Under the pieces are notes generated by a model. It was given only the letters and a program-made list of their open reading frames with translations, had not been told where the DNA came from and searched no databases. The position numbers and the translations under genes are program-made. Shown piece after piece: positions 57,414-64,000 of a stretch of 64,000 nt of DNA (position 1 is its first letter; every line of letters begins with the position of its first letter). Origin of the DNA: Euphorbia lathyris (taxonomy: Eukaryota; Streptophyta; Magnoliopsida; Malpighiales; Euphorbiaceae); assembly GCF_963576675.1 (NCBI RefSeq), contig NC_088912.1, forward strand, positions 11,493,001 to 11,557,000. The letters run 5' to 3'.

Positions 57414-60400
57414 ACAACAACAACAACAAAGCCTTAGTCCCGAAATGATTCGGGGTCGGCTAACATGAACCATCATATAAAACCGTGAAAATCAAGTCGT
57501 GTCAGCGACACAGATTCGCTCCCTCCACTCCGTCCTATCCACTACCATATTTTCCTCAATTCCCAATAAACTCATATCACTCTCGATCACCCTCCTCCAA
57601 GTTTGCTTAGGTCTTCCCCTACCCCTCACCACTACATCCCTTTGCCACTCTTCGGTTCTCCTAACCGGCGCATCAAGCGCTCTACGTCTCACATGGCCAA
57701 ACCACCTTAGTCGGTTTTCTCTCATTTTATTCTCAATAGATGTAACCCCTACTTTTGTCCTAATTATTTCATTACGCACCCGGTCCTTTCTCGTGTGACC
57801 ACACATCCATCTCAACATACGCATCTCCGCCACCGACATCTTATGGATGTGGCAGTGTTTCACTGCCCAACACTCCGTACCATATAACAATGCTGGTCTA
57901 ATTGCCGTCCGGTAGAATTTTCCCTTCAATCTATTAGGCATGCCGGGATCACAAAGGAAACCCGTAGCACTCTTCCACTTCGACCAACCAGCTTTAATCC
58001 TATGGGCAACATCTCCATCTACTTCTCCATCCGTTTGGATAATAGATCCTAAATACCGGAAGCAATCCGAGGCCTGAACAACTCTCCCATCTAGGGTGAT
58101 TGTCCCTGCCTCCCTACTCCTACGGCCGCTAAACTTACACTCCAAATATTCTGTCTTACTTCGACTCAACTTAAAGCCTCTAGATTCTAGAGTTTGCCTC
58201 CATAGTTCCAACTTCATCTCCACTCCTTCTTTCGTCTCATCAACCAACACAATATCATCTGCAAACAGCATGCACCATGGTATACCATCTTGAAGTGAAC
58301 TTGTTAGTTCATCCATAACGATGGCAAAAAGAAATGGGCTTAGTGCGGAACCTTGATGCACTCCAATCGTAATAGGAAACTCTTCAGTTTTCCCAACACT
58401 AGTACGTACACTCGTGCATACTCCCTCATACATGTCCTTTATGATGTCAATATATTTCCGCGAAATGCCTTTCCTTATCAAGGCCCACCAAAGTACTTCC
58501 TTTGGTACCTTATCATATGCTTTCTCCAAGTCAATGAAAACCATATGCAAGTCTTTCTTCTTATTTCGATAGTGCTCCATTAATTGTCTCATTAGATGGA
58601 TGGCTTCCATAGTTGATCTTCCCGGCATAAAGCCAAACTGGTTTTCCGAGATCTTCACCGTCCTCCTTAGCCTTTGTTCAATCACTCGCTCCCAAAGTTT
58701 CATAGTGTGACTCATTAATTTGATTCCCCGATAGTTGGCACAATCTTGGACATCGCCTTTGTTCTTATACAAAGGGATTAAGGTACTTTTCCTCCATTTT
58801 GATGGCATCTTATTGTTTCTCCAAATTTTGTTGAAGAACGTCGTCAACCATTCGATTCCTCTTTCTCCCAAACATCTCCAAATCTCAATAGGGATGCCAT
58901 CAGGTCCTACTGCTTTCTTCAACTTCATCTTACTTAATGCCATTTTGACTTCACCCTTTTGAATTCTCCGCAGGCATTCATGATTTATCATATCGTGATG
59001 GATACTTATATCTCCAACATCTTGTTGGCGATCTCCATTAAATAAGTCATCAAAATAGGACCTCCATCGTTCCTTGATATCCTTATCTCCAACTAGGACT
59101 TTCTGGTCCACATCCTTCACACATTTAACTTTTTCGAGATCTCGCGTCTTCCTATCTCTCATCCGAGCAATTCTATATATGTCTCTTTCCCCTTCTTTCG
59201 TATCCAATCTTGTATACAGATCCCGATTCACCTTTGCTCTAGCATCTCGTATGACCTTCTTTACTTCCCTTTTAGCCTCTTTGTATTTTTCGTAGTTCTC
59301 GTCACTCCTACATTTCCCCAATAGTTTATAGGATTCTCTCTTACTCTTTACTGCTTGTCGTACTTCTTCTGTCCACCAAGATGTGTCCTTACCCGGTGGC
59401 ATGCTACCTTTAGATTCCCCTAGAACTTCCTTCGTTACTTCCCTTATACTATGCTCCATCTTATTCCATATCGAATCTATATCTGAATCCATATTGCAAG
59501 TCCAAATATCTTTTTTGGTCATCTCATCCACAAATTTTTGTTGATTCTCCCCTTGCAATTTCCACCACTTAATCTTAGTCTCTACTTGAGGTGTTTGTTT
59601 TCTTATACATTTCCTACTTCGAAAATCTAGCACCACTACTCTATGTTGGGTTGTCGTACTCTCACCAGGGATCACCTTACAATCAATATAACTCTTTCTC
59701 CAAGCACTCCTTACTAAGAAGAAGTCAATTTGGCTCGCATTACCGCCACTCCGATAAGTCACTAAGTGGGATGTTCTCTTCATAAACCATGTGTTCATGA
59801 TACTCAAGTCATAGGCTGATGCGAATTCCAAAATATCATTTCCTGCTTCATTCTTATCTCCAAAACCATACCCTCCATGAACACTCTCAAACCCATCTCG
59901 CCTAGAACCCACGTGTCCATTGAGATCACCCCCTAGTACCATTTTTTCATCCCTAGGAACCTGTTGCACCACTTCCTCTAAGTCATCCCAAAAAGCTTGT
60001 CTTATAGACACATCTAATCCTATTTGTGGCGCATATGCACTAATGACATTCACAACCTCATCCCCTATCACTAGCTTAACACTCATAATTCTATCGCTCT
60101 TCCTAGACACCGCTACTACCTCATCAATATACTCCCTATCAATAAGAATACCTACTCCATTTCTACCCTTATCCTTTTCTGAGTACCAAAGCTTATAACC
60201 CCAAGGAGCTATCTCTCTAGCCTTGGCTCCAACCCACTTGGTTTCTTGTAGGCATAATATATTTATTCTCCTCCTCTTCATAACATCTACAATTTCAGCT
60301 AATCTTCCTGTCAAAGAACCTATGTTCCATGTCCCAAAGCGTAACCTACTACCCTTACCCCTACCCCTACCATTACCGTGGACTAGCTTATTTACCCGCA

Positions 60401-60609
60401 ACCCTTGCATATTTGACACCACCCCCGGGTCCTGGGGTGGCGCGCCGCTTCGGGGCGACGACCTAGCAACCCTTGCACATTTATCACTACACCCGGGTCT
60501 AGGAAGTGCAGCGCGTCGCTGAGTAGGGAACGCCCCAACGGTATTTATATTATGGTTCATGTCATAAGATGTGGCTAAGTTTTACGCTGGCCGCCACAAA
60601 CCTACCGCA
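57414..60609 (-). mobile_element. Full-length RTE-clade LINE (3.2 kb)
   Basis: The minus-strand 3' end finishes in a short (TTG)n tail (57414-57430 on the plus strand), as in RTE elements. The other end, 60609, is defined by an unoccupied copy of the target at 61171-61250, which runs straight from GTGTATA to TACTAATTATT. A single intact ORF fills the element. Confidence 0.93.
57492..60560 (-). CDS. RTE LINE endonuclease-reverse transcriptase, 1022 aa
   Basis: After an Arg/Gly-rich start comes an APE-type endonuclease (about residues 75-325: [41 protein letters not shown]). The final SDH position reads [10 protein letters not shown], a form I believe is usual in plant RTE. RT covers about 560-830: [57 protein letters not shown], and the active site FADD. 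The C-terminal part has CDPGMP and a Cys/His cluster ([26 protein letters not shown]). The ATG at 60560 gives the longest frame; the endonuclease begins well after it. No stop or frameshift, so it may be young or active. Confidence 0.93.
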   Translation of the reverse strand: MNHNINTVGAFPTQRRAALPRPGCSDKCARVARSSPRSGAPPQDPGVVSNMQGLRVNKLVHGNGRGRGKGSRLRFGTWNIGSLTGRLAEIVDVMKRRRINILCLQETKWVGAKAREIAPWGYKLWYSEKDKGRNGVGILIDREYIDEVVAVSRKSDRIMSVKLVIGDEVVNVISAYAPQIGLDVSIRQAFWDDLEEVVQQVPRDEKMVLGGDLNGHVGSRRDGFESVHGGYGFGDKNEAGNDILEFASAYDLSIMNTWFMKRTSHLVTYRSGGNASQIDFFLVRSAWRKSYIDCKVIPGESTTTQHRVVVLDFRSRKCIRKQTPQVETKIKWWKLQGENQQKFVDEMTKKDIWTCNMDSDIDSIWNKMEHSIREVTKEVLGESKGSMPPGKDTSWWTEEVRQAVKSKRESYKLLGKCRSDENYEKYKEAKREVKKVIRDARAKVNRDLYTRLDTKEGERDIYRIARMRDRKTRDLEKVKCVKDVDQKVLVGDKDIKERWRSYFDDLFNGDRQQDVGDISIHHDMINHECLRRIQKGEVKMALSKMKLKKAVGPDGIPIEIWRCLGERGIEWLTTFFNKIWRNNKMPSKWRKSTLIPLYKNKGDVQDCANYRGIKLMSHTMKLWERVIEQRLRRTVKISENQFGFMPGRSTMEAIHLMRQLMEHYRNKKKDLHMVFIDLEKAYDKVPKEVLWWALIRKGISRKYIDIIKDMYEGVCTSVRTSVGKTEEFPITIGVHQGSALSPFLFAIVMDELTSSLQDGIPWCMLFADDIVLVDETKEGVEMKLELWRQTLESRGFKLSRSKTEYLECKFSGRRSREAGTITLDGRVVQASDCFRYLGSIIQTDGEVDGDVAHRIKAGWSKWKSATGFLCDPGMPNRLKGKFYRTAIRPALLYGTECWAVKHCHIHKMSVAEMRMLRWMCGHTRKDRVRNEIIRTKVGVTSIENKMRENRLRWFGHVRRRALDAPVRRTEEWQRDVVVRGRGRPKQTWRRVIESDMSLLGIEENMVVDRTEWRERICVADTT

Positions 60610-60669
60610 TATACTAATTATTTTATGATGCATATCTGCCCCCACCTTAGTGTTTATGATGATATGTAT

Positions 60670-61170
60670 CAATTGCACCCTAAACTTGTCTAAAAAGCTT
60701 GATTGGCCCCCTGAACTTTCAAAGTGTTCCAATAGACCCCTGAACTTGCATAATATGTTCAATTAGCTCCCTGAACTTGCATAAAATGTAATCAATTGAT
60801 CACTCGGTCGTAAAAAAGTAAGTTAAATGCGGAATATGTATTCCACGAATCTTAAAAAAAATAAAACGATCAAAATCGGAGTATACGATTCTAATATTAG
60901 AGAAGACAAGTTGTATAGTTGAGCAAGCAATAACTTCCTTTTTAATCTATTTTTTAATTATGTAATAACATTCTAAAATGCGTGGAATACATCTTCTGCA
61001 TTTAATTTGCTTTTTTAAGACTGAGTGATCAATTAATTACATTTTACGTAAGTTCAGGGGGCTTACTGAACATTTTATACAAATTCACGGGGCTATTAAA
61101 ATACTTTGAAAGTTCAGGTGGCAAATAAAAAATTTTGGACAAGTTCAGGTGGCAAATGATGTATTAAGCC
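60670..61170. mobile_element. TIR MITE (about 500 bp) beside the RTE LINE
   Basis: Repeated CCCTGAACTT words lie on the left and AAGTTCAGG words on the right, as inverted repeats (GATCACTCGGTCG...GACTGAGTGATC near the centre). It replaces about 25 bp of the second unit of a short tandem duplication. Non-coding. Confidence 0.7.
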
Positions 61171-61250
61171 AATTATTGTTCTCTTGTTTGTTTGTGTATA
61201 TACTAATTATTTTATGATGCATATCTCCCCCACCTTAGTGTTTATTGTAG

Positions 61251-61728
61251 GTGTTAAATCTATTTTAATTTATATTGTTTCAAAATTTAACGGGTTGTTT
61301 ATTTTAGTCATTTGTTTATTTCAGGTGATGAGATAGAACTCCTTTGTCACATGATACCTTTTATAAACTTTAAGTCCCTATTGCCCTTGAGCTTTGCCCA
61401 GCCTCGTCTAGGTTCTGTTAGGAAATAGAACATGCCTATGTATGCAGAAACAAAACTGTTTTATTATCCTTATCTCGTAGCATTCGTTAATTGTTATTTC
61501 GTATCATAAATATATTAAATGTAAATACTTTGTTTGACTCTTTTGTGGAAAAGGTGGGTATGCCACATAATTATAATATTCTCGAACTGTGAAATTAAAC
61601 TGAGTGCGCTTACGGACTCTTAAAATCAAACCATAGTTGAAAATAAAAGAGACCTTAAAATTTTTTGAGGTTCTGATGATCAAAACCATACCAGCCTAAA
61701 AAATGCTTGAAGAACAAAATAAAATAAA
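61251..61728. other. Spacer, nothing recognised
   Basis: AT-rich sequence with no supported gene or repeat. Confidence 0.45.
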
Positions 61729-63084
61729 GGGAAAATTATAAAATTGGGTAAAATGGGAGAACCATTTATATATTTCACCCATTTACTCAACCTACTACCT
61801 ATCTAGACTGTTTTTGTGTAACTTTCTCAAAATACCCTCAATATGTTTGTAATTTTACGGCGCGGTTGTCTCCCTTTGATGATTTTAATTAGCATATGCG
61901 AAGTGTGAATGTGTTTTTAACAAAATTCGCTAAGTAACAAAAAATGCCAAACAACAATGGATTCTAACACTAAAATCATAACATTATCAAAATTTACAAC
62001 AACATTGCCAAATAACAACATTAAAATCATAACATTATCAAAATTTACAACAAGATTGCCACAATAAACTCCTAACAAATCACTTCAAAGTGAACGTGAC
62101 GAATCTGGACGGAAATTTCTCCCTGTATTGGAAGTCCAGACTTTTTGGGATGATAAATGGAAGTTCAGACCTTTTGGGATGGATGTATATCACATGATAC
62201 ACAACAATGATTGGCACAATAACTCCTAACCAATCATTTTAAAGTAAATGTGACCAATCTTGAAATAAAAGTCCATGCCTTTTGGGATGGATGTCTCTCA
62301 TGGCACCCAAGTACGCCGCCTTCCAGAAATGGATGTTATGTATTCAACCACCTTCAGAAAAATTTAATCGTGTTAGGCAGAAAAAGGGAAGATTTTGGCT
62401 TCGCGAAATGAGAATTCACGAAGTATGCGAATATAAATGTGCAAGAGAGAGGATGAATTTACTTCGCGAAATGATGATTTCGCGAAGTCTGCGAGGGAAA
62501 ATTCATGAACTTTGCCCTCGCAGACTTCGCAAAATCATCGTTGCGCGAAGCAAAATCATCCTCTTTCACGCTCTTTCTCCTCTCATACATTCGCGAAAAC
62601 GAAATATGCTAAGTGAATTTCTGGAAAAAAAACCGTAGAGAAAACAGTAGATGCTTACATTTTTCGACAATAACAATATGATAAACTGGGAAAAACGATG
62701 AGAATAACGTAGAATAACAATTGCTTTTAACCGCACAAGAAGAAATAAACCAAGAGACGAGCAGAAACAAGAAGATGAAGAACCATGGCGTCGTTTTCTA
62801 GCAATAGGAAGATGAAGAATCAAGAGATGAAGAGAGGAAGAAGAGAAAGTCATGGTGATGAAGAGAAATGGTGCAGATTTCACGAAATATAAAGCAAGAT
62901 CAAAGCTCTGGGAAGAGGAAAGATTAAGGAAGTGTAAGGAAGAGACCGTTCGCATAAGGGGGAAGAGGAAATGTTAGAGGTATTATGAGAAAGTCACACA
63001 AAAACAGTCTAGATGTGTAGTAGGTTGAGTAAATAAGTTAAATATGTAAATGAGTCTCCCATTTGACCCTATTTTGTAATGTTC
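61729..63084. mobile_element. MULE-like TIR element (1.36 kb) with TTCGCGAA palindromes
   Basis: Ends GGGAAAATTATAAAATTGGG and GGGAACATTACAAAATAGGG (inverted) extend for about 115 bp, including TCTAGACTGTTTTTGTGT. Flanks CAAAATAAA and TAGAATAAA agree at 7 of 9. The interior has direct repeats (about 61965-62075 and 62130-62300) and a zone of TTCGCGAA/CTTCGC palindromes (62390-62600). An open frame at 62282-62638 crosses this palindrome zone and shows no known domain. Confidence 0.7.
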
Positions 63085-63344
63085 CCTAGAATAAATTGAA
63101 AGGAAATTGTGTGCTTGGATTGAAATTAAACTAAACGTCTACAAACTGAGAAACAAATTCAAAAAGAAAAACTGAACTTGGAAAATTTAAATCACTCAAG
63201 TTTATAGAGAAATTGTTAAAATTTCGCTTGGGTTTGTGTTGAGTTGTCCTCTTTCCATCGTGATTTTTTCATTTTATAGACATTAGACCAATCAAGCTTT
63301 TTGCAAAAAAAAAAAAATTGAGGGAGCAAATGATATATTAAGCT

Positions 63345-64000
63345 TAAAGATTGAGAGAATAATGGAGATTAGAATAAATACTTAAGATATAAATGGCGAA
63401 GAGAGTAGAGTCCTAATGATAAACATTATAATTATCACTATAAAGATCTGTGTTTGTATTTTGGGCCAGGTGGGGCTATAATCTAGCCGAGCCGAGCCGA
63501 ACCGAGCCGAGCCGAACCAAGCCGAGCCGAGTTTTGAAGCTCAGGTTCCATTCGTCAAAAAGTTGACGAGTTCGAGCTCAAATCCAGTTTAACATTTTGT
63601 TTATGAGCTATTCACGAACTGTTCGCGAGCTTATTCACGAGCTTTATTCATGAGCAGCTGGTTAATTGAGTTTATAAATTTCGTTCTCGAATACTCATTA
63701 ATTATGTTCATTGATTATATTGATATATCTTTAACACAAAACTAAATTTAACATAAAACTATGTTGTTTAACATTTCCCTTTTATATAAATATTGTTATT
63801 ATAATCGAACCAAGCTTGCTTACGAGCGTGTTCATATACATTATAATTGAATTTGCTTACGAAGTTGTTCATGAACCTATAATCTAGCAAACCCGTGAGT
63901 ATTCAAACCGAGTTTCACCGTGCTAAGTGCCAGGTAGGTCTGATTGTTCTCTTCCATTTTTCATTATAGCAAAAGCAAATTAACAAAGTCATGCCCATAA
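63345..64000. repeat. Second copy of the 56.5-57.2 kb segment
   Basis: Similar to 56478-57240 in the same orientation, about 6.8 kb apart, with indels and a GAGCC/GAACC microsatellite (63484-63530) in the place of a shorter run. It continues to the window edge. Confidence 0.8.

Noticed and set aside
57499..60522. Plus-strand ORFs across the RTE LINE
   Set aside because: They are shadows of the intact 1022-codon minus-strand ORF.
62282..62638. 118-residue ORF inside a TIR element
   Set aside because: It crosses TTCGCGAA palindromes, has no known motif and no intron or promoter context. Likely chance.

Overview
The window is nuclear DNA of a flowering plant, most likely a eudicot; I cannot name the species. 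The evidence is GT-AG introns, plant-specific families (an NPH3-type BTB protein, the plant mobile domain, DUF1985-Ulp1) and nested plant retroelements (Tat and Athila Ty3/gypsy, L1 and RTE LINEs, MULE, hAT and Harbinger elements). It is almost all transposon. The only recognisable host gene is one NPH3-like copy, and it carries a premature stop.

Layout. 1-14850: right part of a large Tat-lineage Ty3/gypsy element (+ strand). It has one continuous but stop-interrupted gag-pol frame, three structured hairpin modules after pol, a six-exon antisense gene with a plant mobile domain and its own TATA box, a 39-bp tandem array, and a 3.06-kb 3' LTR. 14.9-16.2 kb: AT-rich element built of short A-rich then T-rich motifs. 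16703-22147: decayed L1-type LINE (- strand) with target duplication. 22775-23176: Harbinger-type MITE. 23359-37759: a 14.4-kb Mutator-like element (115-bp TIRs, 9-bp TSD) carrying a multi-exon DUF1985-Ulp1 gene. An Athila element (25587-35114, - strand) sits in one exon of that gene. 37880-38846: two adjoining TIR MITEs sharing a target duplication. 39047-41523: NPH3-like gene. 41.7-50.7 kb: A-rich element arms around a LINE fragment that lacks both ends; the fragment is split by a 4.8-kb non-coding LTR retrotransposon (TSD TATTC). 50.7-55.1 kb: LTR remnants and a 12-bp repeat. 55680-56417: hAT element with a nested MITE. 57414-60609: full-length RTE LINE with an intact 1022-codon ORF; an unoccupied copy of its target lies at 61.2 kb. 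61729-63084: another TIR element. 63.3-64 kb: second copy of the sequence at 56.5-57.2 kb.

The features that a standard annotation does not explain are: (1) repeated gag core modules in the Tat element; (2) three differently sequenced but identically built GNRA-type hairpins after pol, and three U5 hairpins with a shared loop; (3) the spliced antisense gene inside the retrotransposon; (4) long inverted-repeat hairpin arrays in the large introns and 3' flank of the Ulp-like gene; (5) palindrome arrays inside unrelated LTRs. All coordinates and splice junctions were read by eye. No alignment, folding program or database search was run.
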